From NCBI GenBank assembly GCA_946540365.1, contig CAMNIH010000023.1:1-18657 (forward strand): a DNA stretch of 18,657 bases, given 5' to 3'. The position numbers and the translations under genes are program-made. Numbering within the stretch: the first letter of the stretch is position 1; each line of letters opens with the position of its first letter. Shown piece by piece: positions 8,239 through 16,721 of this stretch. The notes under the pieces were generated by a model, which saw only the letters and a list, made by a program, of their open reading frames with translations, was not told the origin of the DNA and made no database searches. This DNA is from an uncultured Bacteroidales bacterium (GTDB lineage: Bacteria; Bacteroidota; Bacteroidia; Bacteroidales; P3).

Positions 8239-10014
8239 ATGAAAAACATACGCAACTTCTGCATAATAGCCCATATTGACCACGGCAAGAGCACGTTGGC
8301 CGACCGACTGCTGGAAGTGACCAACACTGTCAGTCAGCGCGAAATGCAAGACCAGGTGCTCGACGACATGGAGCTGGAAAAAGAGCGCGGCATCACCATC
8401 AAAAGCCACGCCATCCAGATGAACTACCGTGACTATGTGCTCAACCTGATCGACACACCAGGCCATGTGGACTTCAGCTACGAAGTGTCACGCGCCATAG
8501 CAGCCTGCGAAGGAGCGCTATTGGTGGTGGATGCCACGCAAGGCATCCAGGCCCAGACCATCTCGAATCTCTACTTAGCCCTCGAGAACGATCTGGAAAT
8601 CATCCCGGTGATGAACAAGATCGACCTCGACAGCGCCATGCCCGAGGAGGTGGCCGACGAGATTGTGGACCTGCTCGGCTGTTCGCACGACGATATCCTG
8701 CGCTGCTCGGCCAAAACCGGCATGGGAGTGCCGGAAATCCTCGACGCCATCGTGGAGCGCATCCCTGCGCCGCAAGGCGACCCCGAGGCGCCGCTGCAGG
8801 CCCTGGTGTTCGACTCGGTGTTCAACCCCTTCCGTGGCATCATCAGCTACTTCCGCATCATGAACGGCAAACTGAAGACGGGCGACCACGTCAAATTCTT
8901 CTCCACGGGCCGTGAGTACGATGCCGACGAGGTGGGTGTGCTGCGTTTGAATATGGAGCCTTGCAAAGAGCTCTCGGCAGGCAACGTGGGCTACATCATC
9001 AGCGGTATCAAGACTTCGAAAGAGGTGCGCGTGGGCGACACCATCACCCACGTCAACAATCCATGCGAACAACCCATCGACGGGTTCGAGGCCGTCAAAC
9101 CGATGGTCTTCGCCGGTGTCTACCCGGTGGACACCGACGACTACGAGGAACTGCGCGCCAGTCTGGAGAAACTGCAGCTCAACGACGCCTCCCTGACCTT
9201 CGAGCCCGAGTCGTCGCTGGCCCTGGGCTTCGGCTTCCGATGCGGATTCCTCGGCCTGCTACACATGGAAATCGTGCAAGAGCGTCTCACGCGCGAGTTC
9301 AACATGGATGTCATCACCACTGTGCCCAACGTGCAGTACAAGGTGAAGCTCACCAACGGCACCGAGCTGGACGTCTACAACCCCAGCGGCATGCCCGAGC
9401 CGAACAACATCGCCGAAGTCTACGAACCCTACATCCACGCACAGATCATCACCAAGGCCGACTTCATCGGGCCGGTCATCAAGCTCTGCATGGACAAACG
9501 CGGCCAGCTGAAGAACCAGAACTACCTCACCACCGACCGTATCGAGATCACTTTCGACCTGCCGCTGGGCGAGGTGGTGTTCGACTTCTACGACAAACTG
9601 AAGAGCATCTCGAAGGGCTACGCCTCGTTCGACTACTATATCAACGGCTACCAGCCGTCGAAGCTGGTCAAACTGGAGATACTCCTCAACGGCGACCCCG
9701 TGGACGCCCTGAGCACGCTGACCTATGTGGACAACGCCTACCCCATCGGACGCAAGATGTGCGAAAAGTTGAAGGATCTCATTCCGCGCCAACAGTTCGA
9801 CGTGGCCATCCAGGCCGCCATCGGCAGCAAGATCATCGCCCGCGAGACGGTGCGGCAGGTGCGCAAGGACGTGACGGCCAAGTGCTACGGTGGCGACATC
9901 ACGCGCAAGCGCAAACTGCTCGAGAAACAGAAAGAGGGCAAGAAACGCATGCGCCAGGTGGGCAACGTGGAGGTTCCCCAGAGCGCTTTCTTAGCCGTAT
10001 TGAAACTGGATTAA
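8239..10014 (+). CDS. lepA: Elongation factor 4 (LepA), ribosome-associated GTPase
   Basis: This 591-residue translational GTPase acts on ribosomes; studies place its role in back-translocation or in 30S biogenesis and initiation. All G motifs are present: AHIDHGKST (11-19), RGITI, DTPGH, NKID and SAKTG. The LepA-specific C-terminal domain is complete, with [20 protein letters not shown] near the end and the final AFLAVLKLD. Length is close to other bacterial LepA proteins. The ATG at 8239 is required, since G1 begins at residue 11. An in-frame TTG at 8158 lies inside the comF-like gene and would add 27 unrelated residues. A -7 promoter box ends 5 bp upstream, hinting at leaderless or near-leaderless mRNA. 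Confidence 0.97.
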   Translation: MKNIRNFCIIAHIDHGKSTLADRLLEVTNTVSQREMQDQVLDDMELEKERGITIKSHAIQMNYRDYVLNLIDTPGHVDFSYEVSRAIAACEGALLVVDATQGIQAQTISNLYLALENDLEIIPVMNKIDLDSAMPEEVADEIVDLLGCSHDDILRCSAKTGMGVPEILDAIVERIPAPQGDPEAPLQALVFDSVFNPFRGIISYFRIMNGKLKTGDHVKFFSTGREYDADEVGVLRLNMEPCKELSAGNVGYIISGIKTSKEVRVGDTITHVNNPCEQPIDGFEAVKPMVFAGVYPVDTDDYEELRASLEKLQLNDASLTFEPESSLALGFGFRCGFLGLLHMEIVQERLTREFNMDVITTVPNVQYKVKLTNGTELDVYNPSGMPEPNNIAEVYEPYIHAQIITKADFIGPVIKLCMDKRGQLKNQNYLTTDRIEITFDLPLGEVVFDFYDKLKSISKGYASFDYYINGYQPSKLVKLEILLNGDPVDALSTLTYVDNAYPIGRKMCEKLKDLIPRQQFDVAIQAAIGSKIIARETVRQVRKDVTAKCYGGDITRKRKLLEKQKEGKKRMRQVGNVEVPQSAFLAVLKLD

Positions 10015-10039
10015 CAAATATCAATTAATAAACAGCATT

Positions 10040-10567
10040 ATGAAAAACATCTTCAAACATGTGGCCATGGTGGCCATGAGCATTGTAGCTCTGAGCCTGA
10101 CGGCCTGCGAGCCCGAGCCAGAACCCGAACCCACGCCTGAGCCTGTCACCTACGAGGAGTCGACGGCCTACGCCATCTACTATGAGGGGCAGGCACTGAC
10201 AGCCGGACAGACCATCACCATCACACCCACCGAAGCGCAGATCGGCCTCGACGACGTCGAAGCAGATCTCAATATGTACAACAAGACCGACAACACACTG
10301 AACACTTGCTTCAAGGTGGAGCTGGTGGAAGGTCCGGAGTCGATGGCCAAGGATGTGCCCGTCTGCTACGGCGTGTGCCGGGCGCGTGATTTGCCCTATA
10401 CCCATGACCCAATCTCGATGGCCCCCGGCATGAACAACAGCCCCATTCAGTTGCATGTCTATATGAGTATGCACGAGGGTACCAACACTGGCACCTACCG
10501 CATCACCGTCGGCGAGGGAACCGAGTTGGCCAACCCTCAGGTTTGCAACGTTAAGTTTGTCTGGTAA
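10040..10567 (+). CDS. Small lipoprotein of unknown function with Glu-Pro linker
   Basis: This 175-residue protein is a probable lipoprotein. A positively charged start and hydrophobic stretch end in the lipobox LTAC, with C23 as the lipid site. Next comes a spacer of alternating Glu-Pro (EPEPEPEPTPEP, 24-35), as used to hold a domain away from the membrane. The rest is a compact, probably beta-rich domain with four cysteines (TCFKVEL, VCYGVCRA and VCNVKF), which could form disulphides in the periplasm or outside. I do not recognise the family. It starts 25 bp after lepA with no promoter pattern that I can see, so it may be read from lepA transcription. Its last 17 bp overlap the convergent flippase gene. 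The repeated Glu-Pro codons could be prone to slippage. Confidence 0.75.
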   Translation: MKNIFKHVAMVAMSIVALSLTACEPEPEPEPTPEPVTYEESTAYAIYYEGQALTAGQTITITPTEAQIGLDDVEADLNMYNKTDNTLNTCFKVELVEGPESMAKDVPVCYGVCRARDLPYTHDPISMAPGMNNSPIQLHVYMSMHEGTNTGTYRITVGEGTELANPQVCNVKFVW

Positions 10568-11816
10568 ACGACCGCTCGTAGCGGCGCACTTGCCACAAGT
10601 ACCATCCCAGCAGGGACGCTGCCACCAGCGTCCCTGCTGCTGCATAGAGACGTATGGCCGTCAGGAAACTCCCGGCCGCAATGCCAGCCGCAATGGCTGC
10701 CACCCGCAGCGCCAACAGCACCAGATAGAAGCCGAACTCGACCCGCTGGGTGGAGAAGACGTTGCTGATGAACATCAGCGAGGTGCTGCTCAGCATCACA
10801 TAGACCCACGGGATCAGCGCCCTGACATAGACTCCGCAGCCTTCCCATCCGAAGCAGAAGGCAAAGACCGGCTCAGCCACAAACCATGCCGCCACGCAGA
10901 GGGGCAGAGCCACCGCGTTGATCACCAACAGAAAGCGTCCGATCATCCGGCCGATATGCTGGCGGCTGCGCACCGCCTCGGCCGTGCGGGCATAGAGCAC
11001 CTGCTCGAAAGCCACATTCAGAATGTTGACCGGCCGGAAGGTGAAGGTCAGCGCCAGGCTGAACAGGCCCACATCCGCCCTGTCGAAGTAGAGGGCCAGC
11101 CACAGGAAGGGCAGGTTGGACGAGAAGCTGTTGATAAAATCCTTGCTGGCCACAAACAACGGGAAATTGCGGTATTTGCGGGCCGCCTGGCGCACCTCCC
11201 GATGGCGGCCGGCCATACTTGGCACCAGCCCCGTCTCGCGCAGTTTGAAGCGATAGACCAGATTACCCACCGCACGCCCCGCCACGGTGCCGATCGGCAG
11301 GCCAGACTGAAGCATCCCCATCAACCCGAGGCCGATCTTGCCCACAGCGGCGGCACCCGCATTGACGGTCTCCGACAGCGCCATCGTGCGATAGCGGTGC
11401 AGGCGGTTGTAGATGGCGCGATAGATACGCGACGTACCACTGAAATAAACCATCGGCGGTATCAGCATCACCATCCATCCCAGCTGCCCCAGGTTGCCCG
11501 GCAGCAAGTCCGTCTGCCACAGCACCAGCACCACCGTCAACAACAGGAACGACACCATCGCATTGAGGCGCAACGTAAGACTGGCCACATCTGCCGCCTC
11601 CTCGCCGCTGTCGGCTTTCACCACCGCCAATTCATACTTGCAGGTGCTCATGATGATAAGCACTTCTATATATGAGTAGAAAATAGCAAACAGCCCGTAG
11701 TCATCTTGACTGAAAATCCGCGTCAACGCGAAATACGCCAACAGCGATATAATCTGCGCCAACACATTGCCACTCAGCAATGTGCCCATCTCGCGGACTA
11801 TGGTCGGCCGGTTCAT
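10551..11816 (-). CDS. Polysaccharide flippase-like membrane protein (MOP/Wzx type)
   Basis: This 421-residue protein is almost entirely hydrophobic, with roughly twelve predicted membrane segments. It resembles the oligosaccharide flippases of the polysaccharide-synthesis family, which move lipid-linked glycans across the inner membrane. The N-terminus is typical: a segment around GNVLAQIISLLAYFALTRIFS, then the acidic/aromatic DDYGLFAIFYSY. The repeat-like second half begins near residue 225 (NFPLFVASKDFINSFSSNLP). The substrate cannot be read from the sequence. The start ATG overlaps the stop of the VWA gene in an ATGA, so translation is probably coupled. The 3' end overlaps the convergent lipoprotein gene by 17 bp. 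No glycosyltransferases are adjacent, unlike in a classical capsule locus. Confidence 0.85.
   Translation of the reverse strand: MNRPTIVREMGTLLSGNVLAQIISLLAYFALTRIFSQDDYGLFAIFYSYIEVLIIMSTCKYELAVVKADSGEEAADVASLTLRLNAMVSFLLLTVVLVLWQTDLLPGNLGQLGWMVMLIPPMVYFSGTSRIYRAIYNRLHRYRTMALSETVNAGAAAVGKIGLGLMGMLQSGLPIGTVAGRAVGNLVYRFKLRETGLVPSMAGRHREVRQAARKYRNFPLFVASKDFINSFSSNLPFLWLALYFDRADVGLFSLALTFTFRPVNILNVAFEQVLYARTAEAVRSRQHIGRMIGRFLLVINAVALPLCVAAWFVAEPVFAFCFGWEGCGVYVRALIPWVYVMLSSTSLMFISNVFSTQRVEFGFYLVLLALRVAAIAAGIAAGSFLTAIRLYAAAGTLVAASLLGWYLWQVRRYERSFTRQT
10608..10639. terminator. 14-bp perfect hairpin inside the flippase gene, past the lipoprotein stop
   Basis: CAGCAGGGACGCTG (10608-10621) and CAGCGTCCCTGCTG (10626-10639) are exact reverse complements around the 4-base loop CCAC. 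This is a stable GC-rich stem, starting 40 bp after the stop of the + strand lipoprotein gene. There is no T tract on either side, so it is not a textbook intrinsic terminator. It could still protect the 3' end of the lepA-lipoprotein transcript or assist termination there. On the - strand the same bases encode alanine- and leucine-rich flippase residues near its C-terminus (about 393-402). The role is inference; the repeat is seen directly. Confidence 0.45.
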
Positions 11817-13798
11817 ATCGTATTATTGTATTTTCGCAAAGCCCACTCGCACACCAACAGCAGGATAATCAGCACCAACACCAGCGGCAGCCGCAGGAAT
11901 TCGGCATATCGGATATGGCTGTAGATGGTGGGCTTCAATTCGTTCAGGCTCTCCTTTACGGCCGACAGGTTCTCCGGTGTCACCATCTCCCCTCCCGTTA
12001 GGCTGGCCACCGTGGCCAGCAGCGCATGGTCGGCCGTCGTGCGACGCTGCTCCAGATTGACGGCCTCAACCACAAAACTTCCCTCGGCCGACAGCCCGTC
12101 CGCCGCTGTGGCACGGTAGCGATACATGCCCTCCTTGAGCGCGGGCAGGGTCAGGGCATATCCGTCCGCCGCACGACGGAAATCATATTCGCTTTGCAAC
12201 GAGTCACCCCTCAATTCAAGTGCCACGTCGGCATTGTTTACCGGCTCATAGTTTTCGTTGTACAGCACCGCCCTCAGCACGACCGGTTCCCCCTCGGCGT
12301 AACTGCGTTGGGCCTCCACCTGCAGGCGTTCACGCGACGACTGCATGGCGGTGAAGGTGACGATCTGCGACACCAGGCGGTCCACATGCTCGTGACTCTT
12401 ATTGTTCTGATAGTCAACCAAGCGCCACCGCCACAATCCCTCGCCCCAGATCCATGCACGCCGTTGTCCGTTCATCGTTGCCGCCGCAACCAACGGTTGC
12501 CGACTGTCGATCTGGCCCACACGGGCCGTCAGCAGCATTTGCACGCCGGCACCCCTCTTGCTCTCGCCGAAAAGGGCCGACAACGGTGGCAGCGCCTCGA
12601 GCACTGCGCCATCGCCAGCATCGAGCGTGAAGAGCGAGAAGTCGCTCTGCCACAAGGCCGTCACCTCATTCTGGCGGCGGGCCTTGGCCACGATTTCCAA
12701 TCCGGAATGCAGCGCATTGAAGCGGTTCAGGTCGGTCTGCAGCCCTACGACAAATATCTGCGGCAGCCCCTCGGCATACCGCAGGGAGGAATGACTGGCC
12801 GAGGGCAGGTTATGGAGCACCACCAAGTCGGTCCCCTCGGCCTTCCATCGTCCGCTTTCAGCCTGCTCGGCCATCACCACCTCGGCCTCGAAGTTCGAGT
12901 TCGACTCGATGGCGTGTTTCCATGCTCCCAGGTCGGGATGCGGTGCATTAGCGATGATAGCCACGTGTCGGCGCGAATCAATGACATCGACATAGAATGC
13001 CAACCTGTTGTTCTCCGTCGAGTGCTCGCCCTCGACAGAGCCCAGCACGACGTCGTAGCGCTGCATACCGCTTCCCTCGGCGGGCAGATCCAGACTGCAT
13101 GTGGACGAGAAATCGTCGTCTCCATAGTCCACCTGCTGCTTCGCCAGCTGACGGCCTCGGGCGTCGCGTACCGTCAGCTGTGCCGAATGACCCTTCAGCA
13201 GCCTGGCGGCGACGGTCACTTCAGCGGTGAAGCGGCTGCCCGACAGAGCAATCCGGTTGCAACGCAGATCGGCCAGCAGGGCGTCGCGCCGGGGCGTCGT
13301 GTCGCCCAGGGCCACACAATACACCGGGAAGGCCAGCCCCTCGGCGACACTGGCGGGCGACGTACCGCGGTTATGCAACCCGTCGCTGGCCAGCACCAGG
13401 GCATCCACCGCGTCGCCCCGGTAGCGGTCGATCACAGCCCCTATATCAGTCGACCCCTCGGTGCCGAAAGGCACATAGCTGAAGCGGAAGCGCTCCTCGA
13501 GCTCCGGCACCAGCGCCTGAAGCGAGAACGCCGAGTCGGCACTGCTGCGCACCGAACGCGACACATCCTGTGCCAACACCACATGAGGCTTCTGCCGCTC
13601 ATTGACCGTCTGACGCGACGTCGGCGCCAACAGCAGGAAAGCGATGGCCGACACCGCCACACACCGCAGCGCCGCCAGCGCCCAGCGCCACCCGCGGTCC
13701 ACCGGTTGCCGCCCCACAAAGTAGAGCACCGCAGCGTAAGCCACGCCTGCCAACAGGCAGAGCAGCACGTAGGGCCATGGATGATCGGTCAGTATCAT
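11813..13798 (-). CDS. Membrane-anchored VWA protein with amidotransferase-like middle domain
   Basis: This 661-residue protein has two N-terminal membrane helices (about 10-29 and 38-59) and one near the C-terminus (about 636-655), so most of it probably lies in the periplasm. The VWA-like domain keeps a full metal-ion-dependent adhesion site: D78-x-S80-x-S82, T117 in STDIG and D139 in SDG. Residues about 276-360 (HVAIIANAPHP, then DLVVLHNLPS) resemble the class I glutamine amidotransferase-like fold found in similar VWA membrane proteins; I see no catalytic cysteine nucleophile. The remainder looks like beta-sandwich domains. The role is unknown, and a scaffold or sensor for an envelope process is inference. 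The gene starts 7 bp after the M16 protease gene and overlaps the flippase start by 4 bp. Confidence 0.8.
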   Translation of the reverse strand: MILTDHPWPYVLLCLLAGVAYAAVLYFVGRQPVDRGWRWALAALRCVAVSAIAFLLLAPTSRQTVNERQKPHVVLAQDVSRSVRSSADSAFSLQALVPELEERFRFSYVPFGTEGSTDIGAVIDRYRGDAVDALVLASDGLHNRGTSPASVAEGLAFPVYCVALGDTTPRRDALLADLRCNRIALSGSRFTAEVTVAARLLKGHSAQLTVRDARGRQLAKQQVDYGDDDFSSTCSLDLPAEGSGMQRYDVVLGSVEGEHSTENNRLAFYVDVIDSRRHVAIIANAPHPDLGAWKHAIESNSNFEAEVVMAEQAESGRWKAEGTDLVVLHNLPSASHSSLRYAEGLPQIFVVGLQTDLNRFNALHSGLEIVAKARRQNEVTALWQSDFSLFTLDAGDGAVLEALPPLSALFGESKRGAGVQMLLTARVGQIDSRQPLVAAATMNGQRRAWIWGEGLWRWRLVDYQNNKSHEHVDRLVSQIVTFTAMQSSRERLQVEAQRSYAEGEPVVLRAVLYNENYEPVNNADVALELRGDSLQSEYDFRRAADGYALTLPALKEGMYRYRATAADGLSAEGSFVVEAVNLEQRRTTADHALLATVASLTGGEMVTPENLSAVKESLNELKPTIYSHIRYAEFLRLPLVLVLIILLLVCEWALRKYNNTI

Positions 13799-13805
13799 AA
13801 ATCCG

Positions 13806-15026
13806 TTAGTTACCGTAGATTAACAAAGAATAATGCTCGTCGCCGAAACGTTCCTGCGCCACCCGCTGCAGGTCGGCAGCCGTGACGCCCATGATGTCGG
13901 CATTCATCTCCTCGAGGGTGTCGACATGGTCGAAGTTGAGAAAAGCCTTGCCGATACTTTGCATCTCGTTGAGTCCAAGGTCGTTGTTGACAGCCATCTG
14001 GCCGATGAACTGCTGCTGCACGCGACGCAGCTGGCGCTCGGTGAGTGCGGTGTCCACCATGCGGCGCAACTCCTGCTTGATCAGCTCCACCACCCGCTCC
14101 TGCGCACCGAGGTCGACCCCGGCATAGACGTAGAAGAGGCCCGTGTCCGACAGCGGCACATACTGCGACTCGACGGTATAGCAGAAACCGTAGCGCTCGC
14201 GGATGGCCACATTGAGGCGCGAGTTCATAGCCGGACCACCCAACAGATTGTTCATCAGCGTAAAAGCGGTCTTGTCGCGGTGGTAGACATCCGGTGCCTC
14301 GCATCCCAGCAGCAGATGGGCCTGATGGGTGCGGCGGTTCACATGGCGCTCGAACCGCCGGAACACCGGCCGCACCGAACGGTCGACCGCCGAGGGGTGG
14401 TTGCCGTAGGATCCGAAGTAGTGCTCGCACATGCGCACCAGCTGGTCGAAGCGCACGTCGCCCGCCACGGTGACCACCATGCGCGAGGGCGTGTAGCAGG
14501 CCTGCAGGTGACGGCGTAGCCGCTCGGCCGTGAAATGGCGCACGTTGCGCTTGCTGCCCAGAATGTTGTGCGCCAACGGGTGCCCCTCATAGGCCAGTTC
14601 CTCGAACTGGTCGAAGATCAGTTCCGACGGCGAGTCGTTGTAGCTGTTGATCTCCTCCAGCACCACGTCCTTCTCCTTCTCGATCTCGGCCTCGGGGAAG
14701 GTGCTGTGGAACAGGATGTCGGCAAAGAGCTCGAGGCAGCGCCCCAGGTGCTCGCGCAGCGACGTGGCGTAAAGGGCCGTCTCCTCCTTGGTGGTGAAGG
14801 CGTTGAGCTCGCCCCCCACCCCGTCGATACGGTTCAGTATATGGTGCGCGCGGCGCCGCTCGGTGCCTTTGAAGAGCGAATGTTCGATGAAGTGGGCCAT
14901 CCCCTCGTCGGCGCCAGCCTCGTCGCGGCTGCCCACATTAATGTATACACCCGAATAGACCACCCGCGAAGGCGTGTGGCTCAATATGATGCGTATGCCG
15001 TTAGGCAAAGTGTGATATTCATACAT
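13806..15026 (-). CDS. M16 family zinc metalloprotease
   Basis: This 406-residue protease of the pitrilysin/processing-peptidase family carries the inverted zinc motif HFIEH (H45, E48, H49) in GMAHFIEHSLFKGT, with the third ligand E125 in VLEEI. A C-terminal M16 half follows, with the R/Y pair in IRERYGFCYTVESQY that helps bind substrate. Both M16 domains are present at the length of the bacterial single-chain type, so it probably works as a homodimer. There is no clear signal peptide, which suggests the cytoplasm. I chose the ATG at 15026 (MYEYHTLPNGIRI) because family members start this way; an ATG at 15047 would add seven residues (MLLPTAT). It lies 7 bp before the VWA gene. The 132-bp spacer upstream holds an 11-bp tandem repeat. 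Confidence 0.9.
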   Translation of the reverse strand: MYEYHTLPNGIRIILSHTPSRVVYSGVYINVGSRDEAGADEGMAHFIEHSLFKGTERRRAHHILNRIDGVGGELNAFTTKEETALYATSLREHLGRCLELFADILFHSTFPEAEIEKEKDVVLEEINSYNDSPSELIFDQFEELAYEGHPLAHNILGSKRNVRHFTAERLRRHLQACYTPSRMVVTVAGDVRFDQLVRMCEHYFGSYGNHPSAVDRSVRPVFRRFERHVNRRTHQAHLLLGCEAPDVYHRDKTAFTLMNNLLGGPAMNSRLNVAIRERYGFCYTVESQYVPLSDTGLFYVYAGVDLGAQERVVELIKQELRRMVDTALTERQLRRVQQQFIGQMAVNNDLGLNEMQSIGKAFLNFDHVDTLEEMNADIMGVTAADLQRVAQERFGDEHYSLLIYGN

Positions 15027-15103
15027 AGTTGCTGTAGGCAATAACATTAAAAAGCATCATTTATTGTGCATCGAGGTTTTTTTGTACCACTTTCGAGGCC
15101 GGT

Positions 15104-15140
15104 ATGCCTACATGATGCCTACATGATGCCTACATGATGC
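15104..15140. repeat. 11-bp tandem repeat, three full units and a partial
   Basis: The unit ATGCCTACATG occurs at 15104-15114, 15115-15125 and 15126-15136, followed by ATGC (15137-15140), with no mismatch. It lies between the ligase stop (15159) and the M16 start (15026 or 15047), in the only long spacer within the - strand gene run. The period is close to one helical turn, so repeated units would present the same face to a protein. Alternatively this is a simple slippage repeat. I see no -33/-7 promoter pattern beside it. Confidence 0.85.
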
Positions 15141-15158
15141 ATAGGGGATGGAGCGTAA

Positions 15159-16709
15159 TCAGTCGGTCGGCCTCGCCTTTCCTGCCGGACGGAAGGCGAG
15201 GAAGTACGTACAGAAGAGGATGCCGGCCAGGGTGTCGAGGGTGTCCTCGGTGAGGAAACTGATGACTATCGTGAGCAGCCAGGCCGTCATCAAGGGGGTG
15301 AACCTGAAGTTCCCGCGTCGCTGGCCGCCGGCCAACGGACGCAAGAAGAGCACCGCCAGCAGCACCAGGCCAACCACTCCGTAGGCCGCCAGCAGCGAGA
15401 GGTATTGGTTGTGCGGACGCTTTCCCGTGCCCGCCAACTCGGAGTCCATGGCCCGCAACTCGGCATCCACCTCGGCATCCACGTCGCCCGTGCCCACGCC
15501 CGTCCACCGATGGGCGGAGACCACATGGGCCGTCGCTTTCCACAGCTCGAAGCGCTGCAGCATTGTGAATCCCTTCACGGCATGGGTGTGGAGGTAGAAC
15601 TCGCGCTCGAAGAGCATCACATACACCATCTTGCGGATCGGATTGCCGCTGGTATATGCTGGATTGGCCACCCCGCGCTCCACCTCGGCCACCTGCTCGG
15701 CGCTGAGCGCGTGTACTCCGACGCTGTCTTTATTCAGCCCCAATGCATTGAGGTAGCGGATCAGCACCGGCTCGACCGTCCATCCGTCGCCTATCACGCT
15801 GTCGTAGGGGACCGCGCTGCGGCGGTTCCACTCGCGCCTGAGCTCGTCGGTGCAGATATAGTTGTTGATGTAGTTCCCGCTCTCGAGGATGCCGTCCTGC
15901 AGGTGCGTGTAGGGGCGTCCGCCGGCGGTGTAGGCCAGCAGGGGCTCCTCGGCCTGCGGCACCAAGCGGTAGTAGGCCTTCGCCTCGCGCACAACCAGGA
16001 AGGTCAGCGTCCCAGCCATAAGCAGCCACGCCGCCAGCAGGGGCCAGCGCCGATAGTAGGCCAACAGCGTCGCCAGCGAGACCACGGCCAGCACGGCCAA
16101 CGCCGTGTAGGAATGGATCTTGAGCAAGAAGAAGAGCATGTACACCATCAGCCCCGCACATACAGCCATCGGCCACCGGCGCGGCCAGGCTTGCGTCCAC
16201 CGGCGTGCCGCCTCGCCGCCCAGAAGGCAGATCACCATACAGCAGTTCAGCGCAAAGCGGATGTGCGAGATGTAGGGCACCGCCTCGCGGTAGGGCAGGT
16301 CGGGGATGGTGTAGAGGCGCACCATCCCGATCACGCTGACCACCAGCACCGTCGCCGCGTAGATCGACAATATCCACCGCCTCACACGCCCCGTGACGGG
16401 GCGCGAAGTGAGCACCACCAACGGCACCACCAGCAGCGGCAACCGCACCTGCAGCATGGCGAAGCCGTTGTCCACATGCTCCGTCCAGAGCATGCCCACA
16501 AGCATCAAAAGATAGAAAACCACAAAGGCCTGCAGCAGACGGCTTTCGCAGGCCATGCGCCACTTCTCGCGCCAGCGTCCTTCCAGCACCCAGTTGGCAC
16601 CGAGCAACACCCATACCAGGTTCGACGCCCACGTCGACGTCACCATGCAACCACCCAGCAGGGTGATCAGCACCAAATAGATACGTCTATGGACCTCGGC
16701 CGGCAGCAT
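15159..16709 (-). CDS. O-antigen ligase family membrane protein
   Basis: This 516-residue protein has about ten membrane helices and the Wzy_C/WaaL pattern. Family members transfer a lipid-linked glycan onto lipid A-core or another acceptor in the periplasm, or polymerise repeat units. The key segment is RFELWKATAHVVSAHRWTGVGTGD (386-409, shortened: R386, W390, GVGTGD at 404-409), followed by HNQYL (433-437); these match the family's conserved arginine and histidine. A large loop (about 241-430) between helices should face the periplasm, as in WaaL. Ligase and polymerase cannot be told apart from sequence alone. The gene starts 12 bp after the S41 protease stop, so the two are probably co-transcribed. 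The 11-bp tandem repeat lies just past its stop. Confidence 0.87.
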   Translation of the reverse strand: MLPAEVHRRIYLVLITLLGGCMVTSTWASNLVWVLLGANWVLEGRWREKWRMACESRLLQAFVVFYLLMLVGMLWTEHVDNGFAMLQVRLPLLVVPLVVLTSRPVTGRVRRWILSIYAATVLVVSVIGMVRLYTIPDLPYREAVPYISHIRFALNCCMVICLLGGEAARRWTQAWPRRWPMAVCAGLMVYMLFFLLKIHSYTALAVLAVVSLATLLAYYRRWPLLAAWLLMAGTLTFLVVREAKAYYRLVPQAEEPLLAYTAGGRPYTHLQDGILESGNYINNYICTDELRREWNRRSAVPYDSVIGDGWTVEPVLIRYLNALGLNKDSVGVHALSAEQVAEVERGVANPAYTSGNPIRKMVYVMLFEREFYLHTHAVKGFTMLQRFELWKATAHVVSAHRWTGVGTGDVDAEVDAELRAMDSELAGTGKRPHNQYLSLLAAYGVVGLVLLAVLFLRPLAGGQRRGNFRFTPLMTAWLLTIVISFLTEDTLDTLAGILFCTYFLAFRPAGKARPTD

Positions 16710-16721
16710 CGGGCGCTATGA

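Noticed and set aside
12026..13885. 619-codon open frame on the + strand
   Set aside because: It is antisense to the VWA gene, rich in His, Arg and Gln, with no domain pattern. The - strand frame has membrane helices and an intact MIDAS.
15405..16721. 438-codon open frame on the + strand
   Set aside because: It is antisense to the O-antigen ligase gene and strongly His/Gln/Arg-rich without hydrophobic or domain structure.
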